A stretch of 56,851 nt of DNA, from positions 1-56,851 of the forward strand of contig NZ_JABGCL010000029.1 of NCBI RefSeq assembly GCF_019800005.1, written 5' to 3'. Shown one piece after another: positions 1 through 8,788 of the stretch (position 1 is its first letter; the number at the start of each line of letters is the position of its first letter). Source of the DNA: Geminicoccus harenae (GTDB lineage: Bacteria; Pseudomonadota; Alphaproteobacteria; Geminicoccales; Geminicoccaceae). Both the position numbers and the translations under genes were made by a program. The notes under the pieces are model-generated. The model saw nothing but the letters and a program-made list of their open reading frames with translations, was not told where the DNA came from and ran no database searches.

Positions 1-177
1 GACCAGCGGTGGATAGGCAGGTCGTCCAGTCGGTGACCGACGCATGGGCTGCAACAATGCCTCGATCGGCACCCAGTCTACCTGCGTCCTGATCCGCTCC
101 AGGCGCTGGTTGCTGCCGAAGGTTGCCGGCAGCAGCGCTTCCACCAGGCTCACCTGACCCACCGCCTTGCGCACCAT
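1..177 (-). CDS. IS5-type transposase, N-terminal 59 residues (runs off left edge)
   Basis: Read leftward from an ATG at 177, the frame is open to the window edge and encodes 59 residues. It begins MVRKAVGQVSLVEALLP and contains DWVPIEALL and GRPAYPPLV. That arrangement, a short lead followed by a proline-rich AYPPLV segment before the first catalytic block, is typical of the N-terminus of IS5-family DDE transposases. The catalytic residues would lie outside the window, so activity cannot be judged. No clear terminal inverted repeat is visible between 178 and 250. It lies on the 3' side of an orphan TRAP binding-protein gene, which suggests that insertion or rearrangement removed or displaced genes there. 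The family assignment is by recognition; the subgroup is uncertain. Confidence 0.75.
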   Translation of the reverse strand, partial: MVRKAVGQVSLVEALLPATFGSNQRLERIRTQVDWVPIEALLQPMRRSPTGRPAYPPLV

Positions 178-599
178 CGGCCGCCTCCCGCCCTGATCGG
201 CAGGATCGAATCACAGCAGCACGGCCAAGGCCAGGATTTCGCGGCAGTCTCCGCAGGGCCAGGGCAATGTGCAGCGGGAGCTTGCCACCGGAGTGTTAAC
301 CTCCGGTAAAGCCCAGTCCAGATCTTTGCGGACATGACGGCAGCAGGTCCCAGGTCGACCGGATACCTGCCCATCGAGGGAGCGACGCACTCCTGCCGTA
401 AGGGTGCAAGGCAGGAAGGATACGGCTTCAGAGGCCGATCTTCGTCCAGTGTCGGAGCCTGCGCCACGCGATATGCCGGTTCATCAACTCGGCCGGCAGG
501 CCAAGTCACCGGGCATCGGCCCGGGCGAGCCGGCATTGCGGCTCCTGCGGTGGCAGCAGGGGCACAAGGCAGCGGTTCACCGGCTCTGGCGACAATGAC
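178..599. other. Intergenic stretch, no supported gene
   Basis: Both strands carry open frames of 60-130 codons, but they are arginine/proline/serine-rich, have no recognisable motif and look like GC-rich background. A 7-bp inverted repeat with a 7-nt spacer (ACCGGAG at 287-293, CTCCGGT at 301-307) is present but has no T tract. I see no promoter or RNA that I can defend. It is probably debris between the left-edge IS and the TRAP gene. Confidence 0.5.
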
Positions 600-1595
600 C
601 TACCCGGCGGCGGCGCGCTCCACGGCGCGCACCAGATCCTCGCCGATCTCGGCCTGGAACTCGGTGACGACCGGCCGGGTCGCGTCGATCCAGGCCTGGC
701 GCTCGTCCGGCTGAAGGGCGACCGCCTGGGTGGCGCCCGAGCGCAGGATGGCGTCCCGGGCGTCCCGGTTGTCCTGGTCGGCCAGCCGGGCGACCTCCTG
801 GCGGGCGTCGTCCATCGCAGTCCGGAACGCGGCGCGCAGGTCCTCGGGCAATGCTCGCCAGAACTCGGTGGACACCACCGGCATGGAGCCCAGCACGCCG
901 TGGCCGGTTTCGGTCATGAAGGGCTGGAGCCGGAACAACTCGTCCCGGGCGAGCCTGGCCCAGCTCGTCTCCAGGCCGTCGACCTGGCCATTCGCCAGCG
1001 CGCCGCGGAACTCGGCGTAGGGCAGCGGCACCGGTACGGCACGGAGGATCTCGAACTGGCGGGCCAGCGGCACCGAGGCGGCCGTGGCGAAGCGCAGCCC
1101 GTCGGCATCCTTGGGCAGCCGGAGCGCCCGGGCCGCGGAGAGCTGCTTGGGCCCCTCCCGCCAGTAGGCCAGGCCCACGAAGCCCAGGCGTTCGACCGAG
1201 ACCCGCAGGGCCAGCGCCGCCTCGCTTGCCTGGAACTGGTCGAACATCGCGGTGGAGCGGAACAGGAAGGGCAGGTCGAAGAGCTGGAAGCTCTTGGCAT
1301 AGCGGCCGAAGTGGGACAGTGGCGGTGCGATGATCTGCACCTGTCCCAGCGCCAGCGCCTCCATCTCTTCCTGCGGGGGCACGAGCTCGCTGCTGGGGAA
1401 CAGCTCCACCCGCACCCGGCCGCCGGTCAGCGCCTCGATCCGCTGCCGGAACAGCTCCGCACCCCGGCCCTTGGGCGTGGTTGGCGCCTCGGCATGGCTG
1501 AAGCGGAGCACCTGTTCCTGCGCGCGCAGGGCGCGCGGCGCTGCCACGGATCCCGCCGCCGCGGCACCGGATGCCAGGAAGCTGCGGCGGTCCAT
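600..1595 (-). CDS. TRAP transporter substrate-binding protein (DctP family)
   Basis: Predicted periplasmic binding protein, 331 residues, for a tripartite ATP-independent (TRAP) importer. The start at 1595 (MDRRSFLASG) is preceded by GAGG about nine bases upstream and opens a Tat-type signal (RR at residues 3-4, Ala-rich stretch, ALRA cleavage region). In-frame starts at 1619 and 1628 also exist. Family features are seen: FSHAEAPTTPKGRGAELF near the mature N-terminus, ALALGQVQIIAPP, and the C-terminal STEFWRALPEDLR helix typical of DctP. No DctQ or DctM membrane subunits are adjacent: the 3' side is 420 bp of empty DNA and then an IS, so the rest of the transporter is elsewhere or lost. Substrate unknown. 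The 107-bp gap to hldE suggests it is not part of that operon. Confidence 0.88.
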   Translation of the reverse strand: MDRRSFLASGAAAAGSVAAPRALRAQEQVLRFSHAEAPTTPKGRGAELFRQRIEALTGGRVRVELFPSSELVPPQEEMEALALGQVQIIAPPLSHFGRYAKSFQLFDLPFLFRSTAMFDQFQASEAALALRVSVERLGFVGLAYWREGPKQLSAARALRLPKDADGLRFATAASVPLARQFEILRAVPVPLPYAEFRGALANGQVDGLETSWARLARDELFRLQPFMTETGHGVLGSMPVVSTEFWRALPEDLRAAFRTAMDDARQEVARLADQDNRDARDAILRSGATQAVALQPDERQAWIDATRPVVTEFQAEIGEDLVRAVERAAAG

Positions 1596-1702
1596 CGGCC
1601 GGATCCTCGGGGAGTGCATGGCGATCATCTGGCGCACCGACCCGGGCGCGGCCAGGGTATCGCCCTTAGGGGCACACATCCGATGCATGGAAGCCACGGC
1701 CG

Positions 1703-3151
1703 TCAGTGCCGGGGCCCGCGCTCGAGCAGGGCGGTCGTGCTCAGGCCGGGCTGGATCTCCGCCAAGTAGAGCTCGCCGCCCCACTCGGCCAGTTCCTTCG
1801 CCCCCACCACCTGATCCGGGCGATAGTCGGCACCCTTGACCAGGAGCTCGGGGCGCAGCGTGGTGATCAGGCGCAGCGGCGTGTCTTCCGCGAACGGCAC
1901 CACCAGGTCGACATCGGCCAGTGCGGCCAGCACTCGCGCCCGATCCGCCAGCCGGTTGGCCGGCCGGCCTGGGCCCTTCAGGCGGGTGACCGAGGCGTCG
2001 TCGTTCAGCCCGACCACCAGCAGGTCGCAGCGCGCCCGGGCGGCGTGCAGATAGGCGACATGGCCGGCATGGAGCAGGTCGAAGCAGCCATTGGTGAAGC
2101 CGACCCGCCGGCCCTTGCGCCTCGCATCCGCGACGATCTCGGCGGCACGCTCCAGCTCCACCACCTTGCCATGCGCCGGTGCCAGGGCCGCCATCAGGTC
2201 GGCGCGGCCGACCGGCACCGTGCCGATCCGGGTCACCGCGATCGAGCCCGCGAGGTTGGCGAGCCTGGCGGCCTCGGCCAGATCGCTGCCCGCGGCCAGG
2301 CCAGCGGCAAGCGTCGCGATCACCGTGTCCCCGGCACCCACCACGTCGAACACCTCGCGGCGGATGCCCGGGATCCGAGTGGCGCCCGCACTGGTCGCGA
2401 GCAGCATGCCGTCGGAACCCAGCGTCGCCAGCACGGCATCGACCCCGGTGGCGGTCCGCAGGGCCTCGGCGGCATGCTCGACGGCACCGTCGTCCCCGGC
2501 GGGGACCCCGCTGGCCTCGGCGAGCTCGCGCCGGTTGGGCGTCAGCACGGTGGCACCGCGGTAGCGTGCATGGTCGCGGCCCTTGGGATCGACCAGCACC
2601 GGCCGGCCCGCCGCCCGCGCCCGCGCGATCACCTGCTCCACCAGTGCCGGCGGCAGGGCGCCCTTGGCATAGTCCGACAGGACGATCGCCCGGACGTCGC
2701 CGATCTTCTCGTCCAGCCAGTCCAGGATCGTCGCGATGCCCTCCTGGTTGAGCACCGCCCGGTTCTCCCGGTCCACCCGCAGGAGCTGCTGGCCGCCGCC
2801 CCAGTAGCGGGTCTTCACCGTGGTGGCGCGGCCCTCCTGGCGCCACAGGATCGCACCGGCCGGCGCCAGCTCGGCCAGCATCCCGGCGATCTCGTCACCC
2901 TCGGCATCGGCACCGACCATCCCGGCCGCGGCGACCTGGGCACCCAGCGCATGGAGGTTCGCGACCACGTTGCCCGCCCCGCCGATCCTGGTCTCCTCCC
3001 GGCCCATTTCCAGGACCGGGATCGGCGCCTCGGGCGAGATCCGTCCGACCTGGCCGAACACCGCGCGGTCGAGCATCAGGTCGCCGATCACCATGACCTG
3101 CACGTCCGCCAGGCGGTGCAGCAGGGTCTCGCTCGTGATCGTCGGGTTCAT
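1703..3151 (-). CDS. hldE: Bifunctional heptose-7-phosphate kinase / heptose-1-phosphate adenylyltransferase
   Basis: 482 residues, the usual length for fused HldE. Residues ~1-325 are a PfkB/ribokinase-type kinase: RISPEAPIPVLE (37-48), GGAGNVVANLHALGA (57-71) and the catalytic GAGD at 272-275. Residues ~345-482 are a cytidylyltransferase-like domain with FTNGCFDLLHAGH (352-364). The known reactions are phosphorylation of D-glycero-D-manno-heptose 7-phosphate and later adenylylation of the 1-phosphate, giving ADP-heptose for the LPS inner core. The intermediate phosphatase GmhB and the isomerase GmhA are not in the window. The ATG at 3151 overlaps the hldD stop (ATGA), so translation is probably coupled. 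Last gene of the pqiABC-hldDE operon. Confidence 0.95.
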   Translation of the reverse strand: MNPTITSETLLHRLADVQVMVIGDLMLDRAVFGQVGRISPEAPIPVLEMGREETRIGGAGNVVANLHALGAQVAAAGMVGADAEGDEIAGMLAELAPAGAILWRQEGRATTVKTRYWGGGQQLLRVDRENRAVLNQEGIATILDWLDEKIGDVRAIVLSDYAKGALPPALVEQVIARARAAGRPVLVDPKGRDHARYRGATVLTPNRRELAEASGVPAGDDGAVEHAAEALRTATGVDAVLATLGSDGMLLATSAGATRIPGIRREVFDVVGAGDTVIATLAAGLAAGSDLAEAARLANLAGSIAVTRIGTVPVGRADLMAALAPAHGKVVELERAAEIVADARRKGRRVGFTNGCFDLLHAGHVAYLHAARARCDLLVVGLNDDASVTRLKGPGRPANRLADRARVLAALADVDLVVPFAEDTPLRLITTLRPELLVKGADYRPDQVVGAKELAEWGGELYLAEIQPGLSTTALLERGPRH

Positions 3152-4128
3152 CGATAAGGGTCCGCGCGCAGCAGGCTGTCCTGCACGTAACGCCTGACCC
3201 CCTCCTCCAGTGGCGTCGGCTGGAGCGGGCAGCCGGCGGCGCGCAGCCGGTCCAGCCGGGCCTCGGTGAAGTACTGGTAGTGCTCGCGCAGCCGCTCGGG
3301 CATGTCGACGAACTCGATCGCCGGCTCCTTGCCAACCGCCCCGAACACGGCATGGGCCAGCTCCAGGAAGCTGCGCGCGCGGCCGCTGCCGACGTTGAAG
3401 ATGCCGGAACGGTCCGGGTGGTCGTAGAGCCACAGCATCACCTGGACCACGTCGTCCACCCAGACGAAGTCACGGCGCTGGTCGCCGTCCGCCACCCCTT
3501 CGCGGTGGCTTTTGAACAGCCGGCAGACACCGGTCTCCTGGATCTGCTTCAGGAATTGCGGCACCACCGACTGCTGGCCGCCTTTATGCCATTCGTTGGG
3601 GCCATAGACGTTGAAGAACTTGAGGCCGGCCCATTGCGGCGGCAGCTTCTGGCCGCGCGCGGCCAGCTCCACGATCCGCCGGTCGACCATCAGCTTGGAC
3701 CAGCCATAGGCGTTGCGCGGGCGCAGCTCGCCGAAGCGGGCGGGATCGTCGTCGAAGCCGGCCTCGCCGTCGCCATAGGTGGCAGCAGAGCTGGCATAGA
3801 CCAGCCGGGTGCGGTGGCGGGTACACCAGTCGACCAGGTCCAGCGTGGTGCGGATGTTTTCCTGGACGATCAGGTCCGCATCGCGCTCGTCCGTCGACGA
3901 GATGGCGCCCAGGTGGAACACTGCCTCGACCTCGCCGGCATGGCGGTCCAGCCAGGCGAACAGCGCGTCCGGGCGGATCACGTCGGCCAGCCGGCGCTTG
4001 GCGATGTTGTGCCACTTGTCGCCGCTGCCCAGGCGATCGCAGCAGACGAGGTCGGGCAGGCCGCGCGCATCCAGCGCTGCCAGCAGCACCGAGCCGATGA
4101 AGCCCGCCCCTCCGGTCACCAGGATCAC
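3148..4128 (-). CDS. hldD: ADP-L-glycero-D-manno-heptose 6-epimerase
   Basis: 326 residues, an extended short-chain dehydrogenase (NAD(P)-binding Rossmann) enzyme that epimerises ADP-D,D-heptose to ADP-L,D-heptose for LPS core. The glycine motif GGAGFIG lies at residues 6-12, SSAATYG at 113-119 and the catalytic Y-x3-K at Y141/K145; KFFNVYGPNEWHKG is the typical HldD substrate-pocket stretch. The start is taken as GTG at 4128: it overlaps the pqiC stop (GTGA), places the first beta strand correctly and has GGAGG eight bases upstream. The frame stays open further upstream, but that extension lies inside pqiC and looks non-genuine. It ends in a 4-base overlap with hldE. Confidence 0.95.
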   Translation of the reverse strand: MILVTGGAGFIGSVLLAALDARGLPDLVCCDRLGSGDKWHNIAKRRLADVIRPDALFAWLDRHAGEVEAVFHLGAISSTDERDADLIVQENIRTTLDLVDWCTRHRTRLVYASSAATYGDGEAGFDDDPARFGELRPRNAYGWSKLMVDRRIVELAARGQKLPPQWAGLKFFNVYGPNEWHKGGQQSVVPQFLKQIQETGVCRLFKSHREGVADGDQRRDFVWVDDVVQVMLWLYDHPDRSGIFNVGSGRARSFLELAHAVFGAVGKEPAIEFVDMPERLREHYQYFTEARLDRLRAAGCPLQPTPLEEGVRRYVQDSLLRADPYR

Positions 4129-4766
4129 GACGATCGCCTCCGCTCGTTGCCGGGCCCGGCTTCCGCCACCGCGTCGGCCAGCCGTGCCACGATCTCGCCG
4201 CTCAGGTCGGCCACCACCTGGCTCATCCCGTCGACGATCGCCCCATAGTCGCCGGGCGTGGCCTGTTCCGAGAGCAGGCTGTGCCCGGTGAGCAGCAGCC
4301 GGCCGTCGCGGTCGAACATCCGCCAGCGGGCATCCAGGGTGATGCGCCCGGCCGCGTCCACGTCGAAGCGCAGCACGTTCAGGTCGAGCTCGATGCTGGG
4401 TTCCAGCCCGCGATTGTTCGGCACGGCCACCACATGCTCGCCGCCCAGGCGCCGGCGCAAATTCTCGGTCAGCACCTCGTTGAACATCAGCTCCAGCTGC
4501 TCGGACCACTGGTCGAACTCGGACATGGTCATCCGGGTCTCCGTGGCCCGGGTGACGATCTGCGGCCGGTCCAGATAGTCGGGAAAGCCCACCGGCGAGA
4601 TGCCGAGCAGCCCGGTCGGCGAGCTGGCCGCCGTGTCCATCTCCACGGTCGGGATCATCTGGTAGTAACGGGTCGGTGCGGTGGTGCCGGCGCAGCCTGC
4701 CAGGATGCAGGCGGCCAGGATCCAGGCAGCCGAAGTGCGGGCGGGGAGCCTCGCTGGGTTTCTCAT
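4125..4766 (-). CDS. pqiC: PqiC-type outer-membrane lipoprotein
   Basis: 213 residues. The N-terminus has basic residues, a hydrophobic stretch and the lipobox LAGC (Cys at residue 25), so it should be lipid-anchored. The mature part starts AGTTAPTRYYQM and continues with DYLDRPQIVTR, the pattern of the PqiC/YmbA auxiliary lipoprotein family. PqiC is known to form an outer-membrane ring capping the needle-like PqiB channel in phospholipid transport across the periplasm. The start at 4766 touches the pqiB stop (TGATG), and its own stop overlaps the hldD start. The family call rests on the lipobox, the motif and the position immediately after pqiB. Confidence 0.88.
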   Translation of the reverse strand: MRNPARLPARTSAAWILAACILAGCAGTTAPTRYYQMIPTVEMDTAASSPTGLLGISPVGFPDYLDRPQIVTRATETRMTMSEFDQWSEQLELMFNEVLTENLRRRLGGEHVVAVPNNRGLEPSIELDLNVLRFDVDAAGRITLDARWRMFDRDGRLLLTGHSLLSEQATPGDYGAIVDGMSQVVADLSGEIVARLADAVAEAGPGNERRRSS

Positions 4767-6442
4767 CAGTACCGGCCTCCTGGCTTGCCGCGCAGCAGCG
4801 CCTCGGGATGGCGCTCCAGATAATCGGCCAGGTCGCGCACCGAACGCGCGGTCTGGGTCAGCTCGCTCATCAGCCGGTTCAGGTCGCGCTGGGTGGTCGA
4901 GCGCGGGCCCATCAGGCTGTCCGCCGAGCGGGCCGCATCCCCGAGCGCACCCACGGTGCGCTCCAGCTCGGCCAGCAGCGGCGTGGCGGAACGGTCCAGG
5001 TTACCGGTCAGGTCCGAGAGCCGCACCAGCACCTGGTTCAGGTTCGCCAGCGAATTCTCCAATTCGCCCGAGCCTGCGATCGACGCGATCGACGCGGCCG
5101 TGGCGCGGAGCTGCTCGGTCAGGTCGGCGATCGGCAGCTCGGCCACCTTCTCCATGATGCCGGTGAGCGAGCGTTCCAGCGTGTCCAGGCTGCTCGGGAT
5201 GGTCGGCATCACCGCAAGCTCGCCCTCCTGGCCCAGCTCGGCCGGCGGCGCGTCCGGCACCAGGTCCAGCGACACCACCATCTGGCCGGTGATCAGGTTG
5301 CCGGTCGCCAGTTGCGCGCGCAGGCCGCGTTCCACCAGGGCCGCCAGCTGCGCGTGCGCCTCGCCGGCCTCCTCGCTCGTGGTCAGCTCGTCCGCATGGA
5401 CGAGCCGGACACGCTGCGGCTCGATCTCGTAGATCACCGGGATGCGCAGCCGGTGGGTGGCGACATCGTAGTCCAGCCGGACTTCCCGGACCGTGCCGAT
5501 GCGGATGCCCCGGACCTCGACGGGTGCGCCCACGGTGAGACCGCGCACCGAGCCCTCGAAATAGGAAACCAGCGGCACACGCTCGGTGATCGCCCCCTGG
5601 TCCAGGCTGTCGGGCCCGTCGAACAGGGCGAATGACTGGCCCGCGGTCGCGATCTCGCCGCCCGGCGGCGCATCGAACACCACCCCGCCCCGCCACAGCG
5701 TCTCGAAATTGCCGATCGAGAAGCGCACGCCTTCGGCGCTGACGCTGAAATCGATGCCGCGCTCGCGCCAGAAGCGGCTCGTCGTGCGCACCAGCTCCGC
5801 ATAAGGCTGGCGGATGAACATGTGGATGGCGAGATCCTCGCGGTCGGTCGGCGGCTCGACGTCGGTGATCTCGCCCACGGTGATGCCGCGGAACAGGACG
5901 GGGCTGCCGATCGACACGCCGCCGAGGCTGGCGGCCCGCAGGACGAAGGGGCGGCCGGGCATGTCCGAGCGCACCCGCGGCGGCGTCTCCAGGCCGCTGA
6001 ATGTCGTCTCGGCGGCGCCACCGGCACCTGGATCCAGCTCGATATAGGCACCCGAGACCAGCGTCTCGAGCCCGGAGATCTGGCCGCCGCCAAAGCGCGG
6101 CCGCACCACCCAGAACCGGCTGGTTTCGCTGATCAGCCGCTCTGCCTCCGCCTGCACCTGGATCGTGACGTCGACGGATCGGAGGTCCTGGGCGATCGTG
6201 ACCGAGTCGACCTGGCCGACATCGATGTCCCGATAGCGCAGCCTGGTCTTGCCCGCCTCGATGCCCGAGGCGGTCTGGAAGGTCACGGTGATCACCGGGC
6301 CACGTGCGCTCCAGCTGGCCCAGCCGACCCAGAGCGCCAGGGCCAGGGCGATCAGCGGCACCAGCCAGACGATGCCGAAGGTCTTGCGCGCGCGCGGCAC
6401 CGCGCGGGCCGGCTCCGGCTGCTGCATCGTCGGATCGCTCAT
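4766..6442 (-). CDS. pqiB: PqiB, MCE-domain intermembrane lipid transport protein
   Basis: 558 residues. A short cytoplasmic N-terminus is followed by one transmembrane helix (about 23-43) and three MCE/MlaD-like repeats. The first is marked by GIEAGKTRLRYRDIDVGQV, the second by GSPVLFRGITVGEI and the third by GAPVEVRGIRIGTV. The C-terminal ~130 residues are helical and Leu/Ala-rich, consistent with the needle tip coiled coil. PqiB hexamers form a periplasm-spanning tunnel anchored in the inner membrane; together with PqiA and PqiC they are thought to move phospholipid. The ATG at 6442 overlaps the pqiA stop (ATGA). Length and repeat number match the family. Confidence 0.93.
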   Translation of the reverse strand: MSDPTMQQPEPARAVPRARKTFGIVWLVPLIALALALWVGWASWSARGPVITVTFQTASGIEAGKTRLRYRDIDVGQVDSVTIAQDLRSVDVTIQVQAEAERLISETSRFWVVRPRFGGGQISGLETLVSGAYIELDPGAGGAAETTFSGLETPPRVRSDMPGRPFVLRAASLGGVSIGSPVLFRGITVGEITDVEPPTDREDLAIHMFIRQPYAELVRTTSRFWRERGIDFSVSAEGVRFSIGNFETLWRGGVVFDAPPGGEIATAGQSFALFDGPDSLDQGAITERVPLVSYFEGSVRGLTVGAPVEVRGIRIGTVREVRLDYDVATHRLRIPVIYEIEPQRVRLVHADELTTSEEAGEAHAQLAALVERGLRAQLATGNLITGQMVVSLDLVPDAPPAELGQEGELAVMPTIPSSLDTLERSLTGIMEKVAELPIADLTEQLRATAASIASIAGSGELENSLANLNQVLVRLSDLTGNLDRSATPLLAELERTVGALGDAARSADSLMGPRSTTQRDLNRLMSELTQTARSVRDLADYLERHPEALLRGKPGGRY

Positions 6443-7689
6443 GCCCGGTGCCAGAGGAAGTGCGGGTTGAAGGCCGCCGAGGCGAGCATGGTGAGGGTAA
6501 CCACCGCCGCGAAGGCCATCGCCCCGGTGCCGGGGACGACCGTGGCCACGTTGCCCAGGTGAACGAGCGCCGTCAGCGTCCCGATCATGAAGATGTCGAC
6601 CATCGACCAGCGCCCGACCAGTTCGACCAGACGATAGACGCGGGTCTTGCGCCGGGCGACGTCCATGTTCCGGCCAGGCGGCAGGATCAGCCAGCCGAGC
6701 GCCAGCATCTTGAGGATCGGCACCAGGATGCTCGCAGTGAATACCAGGGCCGCCACGGGATACATGCCGATCTGCCAGAGCTCCACCACCCCGCTCAGGA
6801 TGGTGTCCGGCTGGCCGGAGCCGAAATAGATCACCGTCATGACCGGCAGCACGTTGGCGGGGACGTAGAGCACGACCGCGGCCAGCAGGAGGGCCAGGGA
6901 GGACTTCCAGGCATCCGGATCGTCGCCGTGGACGGGGGCCCGGCAGCGCGGGCACCTGGTACCTTCGGATCCGGCCGGCACCTGCAGCATCTGGCGGCAG
7001 GCATGGCAGCTCATGAGCCGGCGGCCGCTCGGCACCTGCAGCACGCCTGGCCCCGCCTGGGCCATCAGCCCGTGCCAGACCGCCATCGGCTCGGTCTTCG
7101 CTTCCGCGGCGATTTCCAGCAGCACGGTGGCGACGAAGGCGTAGACCGCGATGCCCAGCTCGATATGGGCCAGGTCGATCAGCTTGACGTAGGCGACGAT
7201 GATGCCGAGCAGGTAGATCTCCATCATCGCCCAGGGCCGCACCCCGCCGACGAACCGGTAGATCATCCCGGCCAGCGGCCAGCGATGGCCGTGCCGCAGC
7301 GGCACCAGCACATAGAGCAGGCCCAGGATCTTCAGGGCGGGTGCCAGGGTGGCGACCAGGAACACGAGGGCGCCCAGCGGCGCCATGTCCGCCTGCCAGA
7401 GCGCCCGGCTCGCCGAGAGCAGGGTGGTGGACTGGGTAAAGCCCTCGATGGCGAGGGTCATGAACGGCATGGTGTTGGCGACCACGAAGCTGATCGCGGC
7501 TGCGAGCAGCAGGGCCACGGGCGCGTCCAGCCCGCCGGCGAAGGCGCCGAGATCGGCATCGCAGCGCTGGCAGCGGAACTGGTGCTGCGTGTCGCCCGCG
7601 GGCACGGCCTGGATCCTGCCGCAGTCATGGCAGGCCAGCACGCAAGCGTCGGGTGCAGCTGTGCCGGGTGGAATGGCGGCGGCCACCAT
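6439..7689 (-). CDS. pqiA: PqiA, inner-membrane partner of PqiB
   Basis: 416 residues with two tandem PqiA domains, each a small zinc ribbon plus about four transmembrane helices. The cysteine pairs are C20/C23 with C40/C43 in the first ribbon and C228/C231 with C246/C249 in the second. Conserved family patches such as ANTMPFM, PANVLPVM, RPWAMMEIYLLG and GRWSMVDIFMIG are present. The start at 7689 puts the first CxxC near residue 20; the reading frame extends further upstream but would run into the 3' part of the LysR gene. First gene of the pqiABC-hldDE operon; the LysR gene ends 52 bp upstream on the same strand. Confidence 0.93.
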   Translation of the reverse strand: MVAAAIPPGTAAPDACVLACHDCGRIQAVPAGDTQHQFRCQRCDADLGAFAGGLDAPVALLLAAAISFVVANTMPFMTLAIEGFTQSTTLLSASRALWQADMAPLGALVFLVATLAPALKILGLLYVLVPLRHGHRWPLAGMIYRFVGGVRPWAMMEIYLLGIIVAYVKLIDLAHIELGIAVYAFVATVLLEIAAEAKTEPMAVWHGLMAQAGPGVLQVPSGRRLMSCHACRQMLQVPAGSEGTRCPRCRAPVHGDDPDAWKSSLALLLAAVVLYVPANVLPVMTVIYFGSGQPDTILSGVVELWQIGMYPVAALVFTASILVPILKMLALGWLILPPGRNMDVARRKTRVYRLVELVGRWSMVDIFMIGTLTALVHLGNVATVVPGTGAMAFAAVVTLTMLASAAFNPHFLWHRA

Positions 7690-7741
7690 CACCGGTGCTC
7701 CGTGCCGGCCTGCTGCCGGTACTGGCGGGCCGTGCTGCTGC

Positions 7742-8644
7742 TCATGGCTCCCAGTAGGGCCTCCCGCCGAACCGCTCCACCAGGAAGTCGACGAAGCTGC
7801 GCACCTTGGGCGAAAGATGCCGGTTGGCGGGGAACACCGCGTAGATCGCCCGGTCCTGCGGGCGGTAGTCCGCCAGGATCTCGACCAGCCGCCCGTCGCG
7901 CAGCGCATCGCCGACGATGAAGGTCGGCAGCACCACGATCCCCTGGCCGTCGATGGCGGCCTGCATCAGGATCATGCCGTTGTTGCTGCTGACCGGGCCC
8001 TTGACCCGTACCGTCCTGGGGCCATCCGCATCCGCAAAGCGCCACTCGTCGCGCTCCGACGAGTAGGCGTAGATCAGGCAGTCGTGCTGGGCGAGGTCCT
8101 CCGGCCGTTCCGGGCGGCCGCGCGCGGCCAGATAGGCGGGCGAGGCGACCAGCGCCATGTGGGCGGGAGCCAGCCGGCGGGCCACGAGCGTGCTGTCCTT
8201 CAGCCGCCCGATCCGCACCGCCATGTCGAAGCCTTCCTCGATCAGGTCGATGACCCGGTCGTTGACCACGAGGTCGACCTGCACCTCGGGGTGGCGGCGG
8301 CGATACTCGGCGATCGACGGGGCCAGATGCCGCTCGCTGAAGGTCACCGGCGCGTTCACCCGCAGGAGGCCGCGCGGGCGGTCGTGGCTCTCGAGCAGCC
8401 TTCCGTCCGCCTCGTCGACGAGCTGGATGATCTCCTGGCAGCGGCGCAGATATTCCGCCCCAATCTCGGTGAGGCCGATCTTGCGGGTGGTGCGGTTGAG
8501 CAGGCGCACGCCGAGGCGGTCCTCGATCGCCGCCAGATGCTTGCTGACCATGGTCTTGGACATGCCGAGCGCCGCGGCCGCCGGGGCGAAGCCGCCCTTG
8601 TCCACGATGGTGGCGAACACCCGCATGCCGGTGAGTTGGTCCAT
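7742..8644 (-). CDS. LysR-family transcriptional regulator
   Basis: 300 residues, standard LTTR length. The N-terminal winged HTH (1-60) carries GFAPAAAALGMSKTMVSKHLAAIEDRLGVRLLNRTTR; the rest is a periplasmic-binding-like effector domain (ERHLAPSIAEYRRRHPEVQVDL). The start at 8644 (MDQLTGMRVF) aligns with the usual LTTR N-terminus; upstream in-frame starts are less likely. It is transcribed away from the yceI-cytochrome b561 genes with a 144-bp shared intergenic region, the classic LTTR arrangement, so those genes are the most likely target. It could also influence the pqi operon 52 bp downstream. The effector is unknown. Confidence 0.92.
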   Translation of the reverse strand: MDQLTGMRVFATIVDKGGFAPAAAALGMSKTMVSKHLAAIEDRLGVRLLNRTTRKIGLTEIGAEYLRRCQEIIQLVDEADGRLLESHDRPRGLLRVNAPVTFSERHLAPSIAEYRRRHPEVQVDLVVNDRVIDLIEEGFDMAVRIGRLKDSTLVARRLAPAHMALVASPAYLAARGRPERPEDLAQHDCLIYAYSSERDEWRFADADGPRTVRVKGPVSSNNGMILMQAAIDGQGIVVLPTFIVGDALRDGRLVEILADYRPQDRAIYAVFPANRHLSPKVRSFVDFLVERFGGRPYWEP

Positions 8645-8788
8645 GGCCAGAGCGGATGACACAGCCATCATCCCTTGGGAAGAAACAATCCGTCGAACCG
8701 ATGTGGCCTGTCGGCCGACGGGCGGGCGTGGCAGCCTCACGCTGATTTCCGGGCCCGAGCGCCCTCGTTATTGCCAGGAGTCGTCGCC

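Noticed and set aside
287..307. Hairpin ACCGGAG/CTCCGGT as a terminator
   Set aside because: No T tract on either strand and no gene ending there.
1596..2846. Long minus-strand extension of the TRAP protein frame into hldE
   Set aside because: Alanine/glycine/arginine-rich shadow of hldE in another frame; the signal peptide and ribosome site at 1595 define the real start.
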